Assembly (NCBI RefSeq): GCF_001545155.1
Contig: NZ_CP014226.1
Location: forward strand, 1,299,523 to 1,363,522
Length of the DNA: 64,000 nucleotides
From: Halomonas chromatireducens
GTDB lineage: Bacteria > Pseudomonadota > Gammaproteobacteria > Pseudomonadales > Halomonadaceae
Reading direction: 5' to 3'
How positions within the stretch are numbered: position 1 is the first letter of the stretch; each line of letters begins with the position of its first letter. Of this stretch, positions 8,292 through 17,679 are shown in pieces. The translations under genes were made by a program, and so were the position numbers. Under the pieces are notes generated by a model, which made no database searches, had not been told where the DNA came from, and worked only from the letters and a program-made list of their open reading frames with translations.

Positions 8292-9695
8292 CTATACCGG
8301 TGGCAGCCAGGCCACCCTCGCCCCCACCAGGACCAAAGACGCCGCGGCCAGCGCGAGCCAGGGGCATGGCGTCAGCGCCGGGCGAGGCTGGTTTTGCCAC
8401 GAGAGGCGGACGAGCGCGCAGACTACCAACCCCAGCAGGGCGCCGCCGATCAGGTCGCTTAGCCAATGTACGCCAATGACCAGGCGCGAGAAGGCCATCG
8501 GTAGTGCCAGTGCAATGGCAACCCAGTAGGCCCAGAATCGTTTCTGACGCGGCAGTCCCTGTGCAAGGAAGGCGGCGGCCAGGCCATAGAGCACCACGGC
8601 GGAGGAGGCATGGGCGCTCGGGTAAGCCAGCGAACCGGTGAGGTAGTCCGGCGTATCCGGTCTCGGCCGGCCGATTATCGCTTTGCCCAGTGTATTGAGC
8701 AGGGCGATGGCGCCCAGCCCGGCGGCAAGATGAAGGAGAGCTGCCAGGTGCCGCCTCGCCAGCAGCCAGAGACCCCAGGGAATGACCAGTGCCAGAATGC
8801 CATACATGTCGCCGACACGCGCCAACAGCTGGCCGAAAGCGGGCAATACCGGCACCGCCAGGCTGTCGAACAGGGCATGTACCTTGAGATCGAGATCGAA
8901 GGGGCCGCGCTGTCGTATCACGGCGATGGTCAGTCCCGAGAGCCCGCCCAGCGAGAAAATCAGCAGTAGCCAGCTTGCCAGCGGTATCTCGCCGCTGCTA
9001 CGCCAGCTGTGCGTCAGCCACAGGCGTCGCATCACCGGGTGGCGCCGAGCGACGCTTGCCAGCAGGCGATAGAGCCGACCGCTGCGGCTGAACTGATGAC
9101 GCAGCCAGGAAAAGATGAATCCCAGCGCTACCACCAGGAGTGTCAGGGTGATCAGTAGGCCACCCAGGCCGGGAGGCAGGCCGAGCAGCTGTTGCCAGGT
9201 CTGGCCGAGCAGGTAGCCAGGGAGAACATAGGCCGGTGCCCAAAGAGCCGCCGAGGCCAGGTTGGCCCAGACGAAGGCGCGCGGGGACATCTGCAGCATG
9301 CCGGCAATGAGCGGTATCACCGGGCGCACCGGGCCGACGAAGCGCCCGAAGAACACCGAGAGACTGCCATAGCGCTGGAAGAACCGGGCGCCTCTGGCCA
9401 GCCACTCCGGGTGGCGCGAGAAAGGCCAGAGCCGTGTGACCCGTTCTCGTTGTGTGTAGCCCAGGATGAAGCTCAGTCCGTCTCCGATCACCGCGCCAAT
9501 GAATGCTGCCAGCAGGATAGCGGCGATGCCCATGTCCTGGTGTCCAGCCAGTGATGCGGCCGCGGTGATCAGAACCACACCGGGCAACAGTAGGCCCACC
9601 AGTGCCAGGGATTCGAGCAGGGCAATGAGGCCAATAATGAACAGCAGCATTCCCGGCGAGGGAGCGAACAGGTACAGGGTCTCGGTCAGGCTCAA
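8292..9695 (-). CDS. DedA-family / PAP2 phosphatase fusion membrane protein
   Basis: 467 aa, highly hydrophobic. Residues about 1-205 are a DedA/SNARE-associated domain (ALVGLLLPG, the amphipathic FFGRFVGPVRPVIPLIAGM, GDGLSF). Residues about 235-450 are a type 2 phosphatidic-acid phosphatase domain with all three signatures: KAIIGRPRP, PSAHASS and SRLVIGVHWLSD. DedA proteins act in lipid-carrier transport and PAP2 enzymes dephosphorylate lipid pyrophosphates, so a role in recycling undecaprenyl phosphate is plausible. This fusion is known in other gammaproteobacteria. Convergent with the LysE exporter, 18 nt apart. Confidence 0.88.
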   Translation of the reverse strand: MSLTETLYLFAPSPGMLLFIIGLIALLESLALVGLLLPGVVLITAAASLAGHQDMGIAAILLAAFIGAVIGDGLSFILGYTQRERVTRLWPFSRHPEWLARGARFFQRYGSLSVFFGRFVGPVRPVIPLIAGMLQMSPRAFVWANLASAALWAPAYVLPGYLLGQTWQQLLGLPPGLGGLLITLTLLVVALGFIFSWLRHQFSRSGRLYRLLASVARRHPVMRRLWLTHSWRSSGEIPLASWLLLIFSLGGLSGLTIAVIRQRGPFDLDLKVHALFDSLAVPVLPAFGQLLARVGDMYGILALVIPWGLWLLARRHLAALLHLAAGLGAIALLNTLGKAIIGRPRPDTPDYLTGSLAYPSAHASSAVVLYGLAAAFLAQGLPRQKRFWAYWVAIALALPMAFSRLVIGVHWLSDLIGGALLGLVVCALVRLSWQNQPRPALTPCPWLALAAASLVLVGARVAWLPPV

Positions 9696-9726
9696 GCATC
9701 GGCTCCTTGATAGCGGTCGGCATATG

Positions 9727-10662
9727 TCAATGCTCTGTAAGGCGACGTGTCAGGATCTGCAGGCGCTGCTCGAAGCGCGTCCATGACTCCCCAGCGAAGC
9801 GCTGACAGAGCAGGGTCGGCGCACGCAGTGGGCCGGTGTCCACGAGCACCGTCCGGTTGATGGCCTCCTCGATGCGCTGCTGCACCATTTGTGCGCCGCT
9901 TTCGCCGGTATCGGGCAGTACCAGCCAGAATGTAGCCGCGCTGTGGCGTCCCAGAAAGTCATGACGCCGTGAACAGCGATTGGTCTCTCGGCATAGAGTA
10001 TCCAGCAGCGCTTGACGTGCTCGGCTGCCGAACTGTTCGCTGGCCATCTCCAGCTGAGGCAGATGTATGATCAGGACGGCAAGCGGCTGGTGAAGCAGTT
10101 CGGTGCGCTGATACTCGCTGGCGAGGAGCTCGTCGAGAGTCTCCTTGGCCAGGGCGTTGCATTGGGGGTCCCTGGGATCGGTGGCCTTGAGCAGGGCCTC
10201 CTGTCGGCTCTGCTCCCAGGGCGCCAGAGCCGCAACGACCATCAGGGCGAGGTAACCGAGGGCCAGTTCGCTGTTGAGTTGCCCATCGTTGACCAGAACC
10301 AGCCACACCGGAGCCAGCAGGATGTTCAGCAGTATGGCCGGGGGCAGAGGCACCAGCAGCAGCGTCAGTAGCGGCGCCAGGCCGGCCCAGAAGGGGGCGG
10401 CGTTATCCAGTTGGGGGAGCTCCAGCGCCAGCATCAGATAACCGGCTATCAGCACCAGGTAGGCCGAAAGGCGCGCGTTGCTGGTCAGTGCAAGGCGTAG
10501 CAGCATGGCGACCATGATGAGCAGGGCCAGGATGGCAGGGATCAGGATGCGGTCATAGTCGCCCATGAGATAATGCCACAGGGCGTAGCCTCCCAGCAGC
10601 AGGGCGCCAGCGGCATAGGCAATGACTGTGCGGGTCGACGACCACTTGCTCTCATGGTCCAT
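9727..10662 (-). CDS. Membrane protein with degenerate GGDEF-like domain (second of a pair)
   Basis: 311 aa. Residues 1 to about 160 form five or six hydrophobic helices. The remainder aligns by eye with a diguanylate cyclase domain: TDPRDPQCNALAKETLDELL resembles the opening TDPLTGLPNR segment, and LAVLIIHLPQLEMASEQFG resembles the core strand and helix. The GGDEF loop is replaced by RHSAATFWLVLP and the metal-binding Asp of the first strand is missing, so cyclase activity is not expected. The ATG at 10662 overlaps the end of the preceding gene by 11 nt. The call rests on spacing and hydrophobic pattern, not invariant residues. Confidence 0.6.
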   Translation of the reverse strand: MDHESKWSSTRTVIAYAAGALLLGGYALWHYLMGDYDRILIPAILALLIMVAMLLRLALTSNARLSAYLVLIAGYLMLALELPQLDNAAPFWAGLAPLLTLLLVPLPPAILLNILLAPVWLVLVNDGQLNSELALGYLALMVVAALAPWEQSRQEALLKATDPRDPQCNALAKETLDELLASEYQRTELLHQPLAVLIIHLPQLEMASEQFGSRARQALLDTLCRETNRCSRRHDFLGRHSAATFWLVLPDTGESGAQMVQQRIEEAINRTVLVDTGPLRAPTLLCQRFAGESWTRFEQRLQILTRRLTEH

Positions 10663-11524
10663 GGCTGGGCTCCGGATCGATCGCAAGGGCGTTTTGCTGT
10701 TGCTCGAACCTCGCCAGCTGTTCGTTGAGGGAACCTGCGACCTCGAGGGTGGTGAAGCGAGCCTTCACCGGGGCGCGCAAGCCGTCGAGTAGCGCCTTGC
10801 GACGTGACCGGGCCTGTTCCTGGTCCCGGCTCAGCAGCAGGGCAGCCAGTGTTCGCTGATTGAGTCGATAGCATGTCTCGAAGTCGTGGGTCTGCCGGCA
10901 CAGGTCCTGGGCAAGCGGCCAAAGCTGATGGCGCGATGTGCCGAGCAGCAGCAATTCCCCATGCACCCCTTCACGCCGGCAGCGCGCCCGTTCGCGACGC
11001 AGGTCGGTAGCCAGTTGATGCGCGGTCCAGAGCGGAAGCCCGGGTGCCAGGCGAACGCGCTGGCGTGAGGCGAGTCGCTGCGGCTGGCGCTGAAGGTTGC
11101 GTGCCAGCCCGAGCAGCATCAGCGTCAATAGAAGCAGGCCCGAGAAGAAGGACTGTTCGAAGCCGAGTACGCCGATGAGAGACCACCAGGTAAGACCTGC
11201 CAGGATGAAGGTGAGGCCCAGCATCCACCTTGGCTGAGGCAGCATCAGCAGGGCCGGCCAGCCCCAGATCCATAGGGCATGACGCTCGGGGTCCGTCCAT
11301 AGCAGGCCGGCGAGCAAGAGGCCTGGCAGCAGCTGCCAGGGTACCGTGGCGGGCCGCCGGTGGCTGAATTCGAGCAGGGACGCAGTCACCGTCAGACAGG
11401 CCACAGCCAGCCACAGTAGCAAGGCGCTGGCGAAAAGCTCCGTCCGGTAGGCCAGAAGGGCCAGAAGCAGTGCCGCGACCAAGAGGTTCAGGCGCATCAG
11501 TCCGACTTTGTACTTGCTTTGCAT
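10652..11524 (-). CDS. Membrane protein with strongly degenerate GGDEF-like domain (first of a pair)
   Basis: 290 aa. About five Leu/Trp-rich transmembrane segments fill residues 10-150. The cytoplasmic tail (about 165-285) keeps the length and strand pattern of a GGDEF domain (LPLWTAHQLATDLRRERARC, then GELLLLG), but at the signature site it reads YRLNQRTLAALLL and no catalytic residue survives. It overlaps the next gene by 11 nt, which has the same architecture, so the two are probably co-translated and may form a heteromer. Function is unknown; c-di-GMP sensing or a purely structural role are equally open. Confidence 0.55.
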   Translation of the reverse strand: MQSKYKVGLMRLNLLVAALLLALLAYRTELFASALLLWLAVACLTVTASLLEFSHRRPATVPWQLLPGLLLAGLLWTDPERHALWIWGWPALLMLPQPRWMLGLTFILAGLTWWSLIGVLGFEQSFFSGLLLLTLMLLGLARNLQRQPQRLASRQRVRLAPGLPLWTAHQLATDLRRERARCRREGVHGELLLLGTSRHQLWPLAQDLCRQTHDFETCYRLNQRTLAALLLSRDQEQARSRRKALLDGLRAPVKARFTTLEVAGSLNEQLARFEQQQNALAIDPEPSHGP

Positions 11525-11619
11525 GGTGCCTTACTATCTATGGTGATCGACACGAAGTTGCGCCAGTATAACGTCCACAGCCCCCTCTGAGGCTGTAGTC
11601 CAGGAGATATTGATACCGC

Positions 11620-12924
11620 ATGTCCGCTTACGTCTCTCGAACCGAAACCGCCGCCGACCAGGCCATTGGCGATGTCGATAGCTACATGGTGCGCCTGGGT
11701 CAGGCTGCACGTGCCGCTGCCACGCAAATGCGCCGGGCCGTCACCGCCGACAAGAACGGCGCCCTGCAGGCCATGGCCGATCAACTTCAGCATCGCCGCG
11801 GTGAGATACTCGCCGCCAATGAAAGGGACCTGGCCAGTGGTCGCGACAGTGGGCTCGATGCTGCCCTGCTCGATCGACTCGCACTTGATGATGGACGACT
11901 GGACGCCATGGTGGAAGGCCTCCGGCAGGTCGCGGCCCTGCCCGATCCGGTGGGGGAGATCGATGGCATGCGGATGCGCCCCAGTGGTATCCAGGTCGGC
12001 CAGATGCGGGTGCCACTGGGTGTGATCGGCATCATCTACGAGTCGCGCCCCAATGTGACCCTCGAGGCTGCCAGCCTGTGCCTCAAGTCCGGCAATGCCT
12101 GCATACTTCGCGGTGGTTCGGAGGCTCGCGAGTCAAACGCTGCCATCTCCGCCTGTATCAGTGCGGGCCTGCTTGAGGCCGGGCTGCCCGACGCCGCGGT
12201 ACAGGTGGTGGCCACAACGGATCGCGCCGCCGTGGGCCGCCTGATCGCCATGCCGGAGTACGTGGATGTGATCATTCCCCGCGGCGGAAAGTCGCTGATC
12301 GAGCGCATCACCCGAGAGGCGCGTGTGCCGGTGATCAAGCACCTGGATGGTGTCTGCCATGTTTATGTTGATGCCACCGCCGATCCGGAAAAGGCCATGG
12401 CCATCGCGATCAATGCCAAGACCCAGCGCTACGGCACCTGCAACACCATGGAGACGCTGCTGATCGATGCGCCGCTGGCCGACTCGCTCCTGCCCCGGCT
12501 GGCCGACGCCTATGCCGAGCATGGGGTCGAGTTGCGTGGCTGCGAGCGGACGTGCCGTGTGCTTAACAGTGCCACCCCCGCCAGCGAGGAGGACTGGGAA
12601 GCCGAGTACCTGGCGCCGGTGCTGGCGATTCGCGTGGTCGACGGCATGGAGGCGGCGATAGCGCATATCGAACGCTACGGCTCGCACCATACCGACGCCA
12701 TCGTCACCGAGCACTATGGCCTGGCTCGTCGCTTCATGACCGAAGTCGATTCCAGTTCGGTGATGGTCAATGCCTCGACCCGGTTCGCCGACGGCTTCGA
12801 GTATGGCCTTGGTGCGGAAATCGGGGTCTCCACCGACAAGCTGCACGCCCGTGGCCCGGTGGGCCTTGAAGGCCTCACCACACGCAAGTACGTGGTGCTG
12901 GGCGACGGCCAGGTCAGAGGGTGA
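11620..12924 (+). CDS. proA: Gamma-glutamyl phosphate reductase
   Basis: Second step of proline synthesis: NADPH reduction of gamma-glutamyl phosphate to glutamate semialdehyde. 434 aa. It has the family N-terminal helix region, [16 protein letters not shown], the catalytic-cysteine segment [11 protein letters not shown] and the C-terminal [18 protein letters not shown]. Proline is a compatible solute, which suits a halophile, though ProA is universal. The nadD frame begins within four nt of the stop, giving a proA-nadD-rsfS-rlmH operon. Confidence 0.96.
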   Translation: MSAYVSRTETAADQAIGDVDSYMVRLGQAARAAATQMRRAVTADKNGALQAMADQLQHRRGEILAANERDLASGRDSGLDAALLDRLALDDGRLDAMVEGLRQVAALPDPVGEIDGMRMRPSGIQVGQMRVPLGVIGIIYESRPNVTLEAASLCLKSGNACILRGGSEARESNAAISACISAGLLEAGLPDAAVQVVATTDRAAVGRLIAMPEYVDVIIPRGGKSLIERITREARVPVIKHLDGVCHVYVDATADPEKAMAIAINAKTQRYGTCNTMETLLIDAPLADSLLPRLADAYAEHGVELRGCERTCRVLNSATPASEEDWEAEYLAPVLAIRVVDGMEAAIAHIERYGSHHTDAIVTEHYGLARRFMTEVDSSSVMVNASTRFADGFEYGLGAEIGVSTDKLHARGPVGLEGLTTRKYVVLGDGQVRG

Positions 12925-12968
12925 GCCGACGGGACCCGGGAGCCTCGGCTGGCCAGGGGGGCGTGGCT

Positions 12969-13616
12969 ATGCCGCAGCGTATCGGCATGCTGGGCGGGAC
13001 CTTCGACCCGGTGCATCTGGGCCACCTGCGCAGCGCCGTCGAATTGCGTGAATGCCTGAGTCTCGACCGGGTGCATATGGTGCCCGCCAGCATGCCGCCG
13101 CTGCGTGACAAGCCCACGGTACCGCCTGAAGAGCGTCTCGCTCTGCTGAGGCTGGGCATCGGCCGGACACCGGGCCTGATGGCCGATGCCCGTGAGCTCG
13201 AACGCCACGGACCTTCCTACAGCGCCGATACCCTGGCCAGCCTGCGGGAGGAGTACGGCGCCCAGGCGCGGCTGGTAATGGCGCTGGGGCATGACGCCTT
13301 CCTCCGGCTGGCGGAGTGGCGAACGCCGGATCGCCTCTTCGAGCTGGCCCATCTGGTGGTAATCGATCGCCCGGATCATGAGGCACCATTGCCCGATACC
13401 CTGGCAGAACTGATCGCCCGGCGGGAGGTCGATAGCTGTGAGGCACTGTTTCAGCACCCTTCGGGAAGCCTGTTGCGTCTGGCACTGCCGACGCGAATGG
13501 CGATCTCGGCCACCGAAGTGCGTCGCCGGCTTGCCGCAGGCAGCAGTATCCGCTATCTGCTCCCCGAGGCCGTAGAGGCGCGAATTCACGAAAGAGCACT
13601 ATATCGGCAGCATTGA
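12969..13616 (+). CDS. nadD: Nicotinate-nucleotide adenylyltransferase
   Basis: Adenylates nicotinate mononucleotide in NAD synthesis. 215 aa. The nucleotidyltransferase motif GGTFDPVHLGHL is at the N-terminus and the ISATEVRRRL motif near the C-terminus. The ATG at 12969 has an AGGGGGG ribosome site and matches family N-termini. An in-frame GTG at 12921, overlapping the proA stop as GTGA, is a possible longer coupled start adding 16 residues. Followed by rsfS. Confidence 0.94.
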   Translation: MPQRIGMLGGTFDPVHLGHLRSAVELRECLSLDRVHMVPASMPPLRDKPTVPPEERLALLRLGIGRTPGLMADARELERHGPSYSADTLASLREEYGAQARLVMALGHDAFLRLAEWRTPDRLFELAHLVVIDRPDHEAPLPDTLAELIARREVDSCEALFQHPSGSLLRLALPTRMAISATEVRRRLAAGSSIRYLLPEAVEARIHERALYRQH

Positions 13617-13683
13617 ACGCTGCCAGGGGCCGCGCAAGACGCTACAATGGGCACCGACCAAGACTTCCCGTTGACGAGGGGCT

Positions 13684-14046
13684 ATGCACAACGATTCGCT
13701 CAAGACATTGGTGGTAGATGCACTGGATGACCTCAAGGCCAAGGACGTGGCCATGTTGGACGTATCGCGACTCACCAGCGTGACCGACCTGATGATTGTG
13801 GCTAGCGGGACTTCCACCCGGCATGTGGCAGCGCTGGCCAACCACATTGTCGAGCAGTCCAAGGCCGGTGGCCACCCGCCTCTGGGTGTGGAAGGGCAGG
13901 CCGGCTCCGACTGGGTGCTGGTGGACCTCGGTGATCTGGTGGTGCATGTGATGCTTCCCGAAACCCGCCAACTGTATGACCTTGAGCGTCTCTGGGCCGA
14001 CCTGCCAAGTGATATGGAGCCCAGAGAGGAGCATGGTAGCGCATGA
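13684..14046 (+). CDS. rsfS: Ribosomal silencing factor RsfS
   Basis: 120-aa protein (Iojap/YbeB family) that binds ribosomal protein uL14 and blocks subunit joining under nutrient limitation. It shows DALDDLKAKDVAMLDV, TDLMIVASGTSTRHV and the closing WVLVDLGDLVVHVMLPETR. Its stop overlaps rlmH (ATGA), a classic coupled pair in proteobacteria. Confidence 0.95.
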   Translation: MHNDSLKTLVVDALDDLKAKDVAMLDVSRLTSVTDLMIVASGTSTRHVAALANHIVEQSKAGGHPPLGVEGQAGSDWVLVDLGDLVVHVMLPETRQLYDLERLWADLPSDMEPREEHGSA

Positions 14047-14510
14047 GAATCCGCCTGCTGGCGGTGGGCACGCGCATGCCTTCCTGGGTCAATACGGGCG
14101 TGGAGGAGTACCGCAAACGCCTGCCCCGGGATTTTGCCCTGGAGATTGAGGAAATTGCCCCGGGGCAGCGAGGCAAGAATGCCGATGTGACGCGTGCAGT
14201 CACATTGGAGGCGCAGCGTATTCGCGAGCGTCTGAAAGGGGATGAGTTCACTGTGGCGCTGGAAGTCCAGGGCCAGACCTGGAGTACCGAGAGGCTGGCC
14301 CGTGAAGGCGAGGCGTGGCGACGTGAAGGTCGTGATGTGGTGCTGATGGTGGGAGGCCCCGATGGCCTCTTGCCGGAGCTCTCCGCCAGTGCCGATCGGC
14401 GATGGTCGCTATCGCCGCTCACCCTGCCGCACCCGCTGGTCAGGGTGATCCTGGCCGAGCAATTCTATCGTGCCTGGACCCTGATGGTGGGGCATCCCTA
14501 TCACCGTTGA
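14043..14510 (+). CDS. rlmH: 23S rRNA (pseudouridine-1915-N3)-methyltransferase
   Basis: SPOUT-class methyltransferase acting on helix 69 of 23S rRNA. 155 aa, standard length. The SAM-binding trefoil knot is recognisable from LMVGGPDGLLPEL and SLSPLTLPHPLVRVILAEQFYRA cut at the knot. The C-terminus ends in GHPYHR, as in characterised RlmH. Start overlaps the rsfS stop by four nt. Next is mrdA. Confidence 0.96.
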   Translation: MRIRLLAVGTRMPSWVNTGVEEYRKRLPRDFALEIEEIAPGQRGKNADVTRAVTLEAQRIRERLKGDEFTVALEVQGQTWSTERLAREGEAWRREGRDVVLMVGGPDGLLPELSASADRRWSLSPLTLPHPLVRVILAEQFYRAWTLMVGHPYHR

Positions 14511-14551
14511 ACGGTGGTTCCCCGAAATAGTCATTCGAGGTCATAGCCGGC

Positions 14552-16459
14552 ATGCGCGATCGCCGTGACACCCTCAAGAATCCGCAGCAGGAGCTGCGTA
14601 TCTTTCGAATCCGTTCGCTGCTTGCCGGTTTGCTAATCGTGGCATTGACCGGTCTGCTGATGGGTCGCCTGGTCTACCTCCAGGTAGTGCAGCATGAGGT
14701 CTACAGTACCCGCTCTGAAAAGAATCGTGTGCGAGTTGAGCCTCTGCCCCCGACCCGTGGCCTGATTCAGGATCGCAATGGCGTGCTGCTGGCCGAGAAC
14801 CGGCCCACCTACAACCTGACTCTGATCCGTGAGCGGGTCGAGGACCTGGACGGCACGCTCGACCTCTTGGAAGCCTTGCTGGAATTGTCCCCAGAGGAAT
14901 CGGATGCCTTTCGGCTGCGCTCACGGCAACGTCAGCGTCCTTTCCAGCCGGCTCTGCTGATGAGTGATTTGGACGAAGCCCAGATCGCGCGTGTTGCGGT
15001 CAACCGACATCGTCTGCCGGGCGTCGAGGTCGAAGCCCAACTGCTGCGTTACTACCCCGATGCCAATATCACGGCGCACGCCCTGGGCTATGTTGGTCGC
15101 ATCAACGCTGAGGAGATGAAGTCGCTGGACCTGGGCCGCTATGCCGGGACGCATTTCATCGGCAAGACCGGGGTCGAGCGCTTCTACGAGGATGTGCTCC
15201 ATGGTCAGGCAGGGTTACGCAAGGTCGAGACCAACGCGCGCGGGCGGGTTTTGCGCGAGCTGGGGCGTACGGATCCGGTGCCCGGGAAGGATCTGACCCT
15301 CACCATCGACATGCAGCTTCAGTCCCTGGCCTATGAGCTGCTCGACGGCCGGCGCGGCTCCATCGTGGCCATTGCCCCCGCCACCGGGGAGATCCTGGCC
15401 ATGGTTTCGGCCCCGGGTTTTGACAGCAATCAATTCGTTACCGGCATCGACTTCGCCTCCTACCGGGCGTTGCAGGAAGACCTCGACCTGCCGCTGTTCA
15501 ATCGGGCCATACGTGGCCAGTATCCACCGGGTTCGACCATCAAGCCGTTTCTGGCCATGGCGGGCCTGGCCGAAGGGGTGATCACGCCGGATCGTACCAT
15601 CAACGATCCCGGCTTCTACCAATTACCCAACGACAGTCGCCGCTATCGCAACTGGCTGCGCTGGGGGCATGGCCGTGTCGACATGGAGCGCTCCATCGCC
15701 GTTTCCAATAACACCTACTACTATTCGCTCGCCCATGAACTCGGTATTGATCGGGTGCATGACCAGATGAGTGCCTTCGGCTTCGGGCAGCGGGTAGGGC
15801 ATGATGTATTCGGCGAAAGCGCCGCCCTTATGCCCTCGCGGGATTGGAAGCGTGGCCGTTTCGGCCAGCCGTGGTACCCGGGTGAAACGCTATCGGTCGG
15901 CATTGGCCAGGGTTACTGGCAGGTCACACCGCTGCAGCTGGCCACCGCCACGGCCGTCCTGGCCAATCGAGGCGAGTGGGTAAAGCCTCGCCTGGCCAGC
16001 CGTATCGGGGGCGAGTCCGTGGAGATCGCGCTGCCGGACACCCCGCCCGCTCTACCAATCGACAATGATTACTGGTGGGACAGGATATTCTCCGGGATGG
16101 AAAAAGTACTCACCGGCCACGAAGGAACGGCCCGTCGTACCGGGGTTGGGCTCGAGTACCGCATGGGAGGCAAGTCAGGCACCGCCCAGGTCTTTTCGCT
16201 GGGGCAGGATCAGCGCTATAACGCCGAGGAGCTGGCTGAACGCCTGCGGGACCATGCGCTGTTCATGGCATTTGCACCGTTGGAGGATCCGCAGATTGCC
16301 GTGGCGGTGATCGTGGAGAATGCCGGTGGGGGCAGTACCCATGCGGCGCACCTGGCCAGGGCCATGACCGATGCCTGGCTGCTGGATGAAGAGGAAGTGG
16401 ATGTCGAGCAACTGCGGGAGACAATGGAGAATGAGACCGGCACGATTGCAGGTAACTGA
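14552..16459 (+). CDS. mrdA: Penicillin-binding protein 2 (elongasome transpeptidase)
   Basis: DD-transpeptidase of the rod complex, anchored by one N-terminal helix (about 22-45) with the rest in the periplasm. 635 aa. The dimerisation/pedestal region contains the PTRGLIQDRNG signature. The active site has STIKPF (Ser about 328), SNN and KSGTAQ. The next gene, rodA, encodes the partner glycosyltransferase and starts 3 nt after this stop, so the two are co-translated in a fixed ratio. Confidence 0.96.
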   Translation: MRDRRDTLKNPQQELRIFRIRSLLAGLLIVALTGLLMGRLVYLQVVQHEVYSTRSEKNRVRVEPLPPTRGLIQDRNGVLLAENRPTYNLTLIRERVEDLDGTLDLLEALLELSPEESDAFRLRSRQRQRPFQPALLMSDLDEAQIARVAVNRHRLPGVEVEAQLLRYYPDANITAHALGYVGRINAEEMKSLDLGRYAGTHFIGKTGVERFYEDVLHGQAGLRKVETNARGRVLRELGRTDPVPGKDLTLTIDMQLQSLAYELLDGRRGSIVAIAPATGEILAMVSAPGFDSNQFVTGIDFASYRALQEDLDLPLFNRAIRGQYPPGSTIKPFLAMAGLAEGVITPDRTINDPGFYQLPNDSRRYRNWLRWGHGRVDMERSIAVSNNTYYYSLAHELGIDRVHDQMSAFGFGQRVGHDVFGESAALMPSRDWKRGRFGQPWYPGETLSVGIGQGYWQVTPLQLATATAVLANRGEWVKPRLASRIGGESVEIALPDTPPALPIDNDYWWDRIFSGMEKVLTGHEGTARRTGVGLEYRMGGKSGTAQVFSLGQDQRYNAEELAERLRDHALFMAFAPLEDPQIAVAVIVENAGGGSTHAAHLARAMTDAWLLDEEEVDVEQLRETMENETGTIAGN

Positions 16460-16462
16460 TCA

Positions 16463-17623
16463 ATGGCGTTGACGTATCTGACCAGAAGCCTGCGCCGCCG
16501 ACCGGTGCGTCCACCCGAGAGCGGAATCGCGCGTCGCAAGAGCATCTGGGAGCGTGCTCATCTCGACCCCTGGCTGTTGCTCATGCTGCTGATACTGATG
16601 GTGGCCGGCCTGGGCGTGCTTTATAGCGCCAGCGGGCAAAACATGGATGCCGTCATCGCCCAGGGGTCTCGTTTCCTGGTGGCGGTGGTTGTCATGCTAG
16701 TGTTGGCGCAGATGACGCCAACCACCTTGTTGCGCTGGGCTCCGCTTGTCTACGGTGCCAGCCTGCTCATGCTGGTGGCGGTCGAGCTGGTGGGTGACAT
16801 GGGCATGGGCGCGCAGCGCTGGTTGACCATTCCCGGCGTGGTGCGTTTCCAGCCATCGGAGCTGATGAAGCTGGCCATGCCGCTGATGGTGGCAGCGTGG
16901 CTGAGCCGGCGTGAGCTGCCTCCCCGCTGGTATGACCTGCTGGTCTGTGGCGTGCTGATCGGTGTCCCGGTATTGCTGATTGCGCGACAGCCTGACCTGG
17001 GCACGTCCCTGCTGGTCACCAGTGCTGCGGTATTCGTAGTGCTTCTGGCCGGCCTCTCCTGGCGCTTCATCGCCTTCCTGCTGGTATTGGCCGCCTCCGC
17101 CTTGCCGCTGCTGTGGATGAACCTGCACAACTATCAGCGGCAGCGGGTACTCACCTTTCTCAACCCTGAAAGCGATCCGCTGGGGTCCGGCTGGAACATC
17201 ATCCAGTCGACCACGGCCATCGGCAGTGGCGGCGTATGGGGCAAGGGCTGGCTGCAGGGCACACAGTCCCAGCTGGAGTTTCTGCCTGAGCGGCATACAG
17301 ACTTCATCGTCGCCGTCTTGGGCGAGGAGTTCGGGCTCGTTGGCATGCTCGTCGTGCTGGTCCTCTACCTGATGATTGTCACCCGCGGTCTCTGGCTGGC
17401 GGCAGGGGCACACGACACCTTTGGCCGGCTTCTCGCTGGCAGTATTATCCTGACGTTCTTCATTTATGTCTTCGTCAATGTAGGCATGGTCAGCGGGATC
17501 CTGCCGGTGGTCGGCGTCCCCCTGCCGCTGGTCAGTTACGGTGGCACCTCCAGCGTGACCTTGCTGGCAGGTTTCGGTATTCTCATGTCCATTCATGGCC
17601 ACCGTCGCCTGTTGCCGCGTTAG
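16463..17623 (+). CDS. rodA: RodA peptidoglycan glycosyltransferase (SEDS family)
   Basis: Polytopic inner-membrane enzyme polymerising lipid II together with PBP2. 386 aa, about ten transmembrane helices. SEDS motifs include RFQPSELMKLAMP, ARQPDLGTS and LPLVSYGGTSSVT; the FLPERHTDFI segment carries the essential acidic residue region. Third in the mrdA-rodA-mltB-rlpA-dacA wall cluster. Confidence 0.96.
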   Translation: MALTYLTRSLRRRPVRPPESGIARRKSIWERAHLDPWLLLMLLILMVAGLGVLYSASGQNMDAVIAQGSRFLVAVVVMLVLAQMTPTTLLRWAPLVYGASLLMLVAVELVGDMGMGAQRWLTIPGVVRFQPSELMKLAMPLMVAAWLSRRELPPRWYDLLVCGVLIGVPVLLIARQPDLGTSLLVTSAAVFVVLLAGLSWRFIAFLLVLAASALPLLWMNLHNYQRQRVLTFLNPESDPLGSGWNIIQSTTAIGSGGVWGKGWLQGTQSQLEFLPERHTDFIVAVLGEEFGLVGMLVVLVLYLMIVTRGLWLAAGAHDTFGRLLAGSIILTFFIYVFVNVGMVSGILPVVGVPLPLVSYGGTSSVTLLAGFGILMSIHGHRRLLPR

Positions 17624-17679
17624 CGACGGTGAGCGATGGTCATACTTGGACGACAAGCCCCAGCAGGAGTGGCGAGCGA

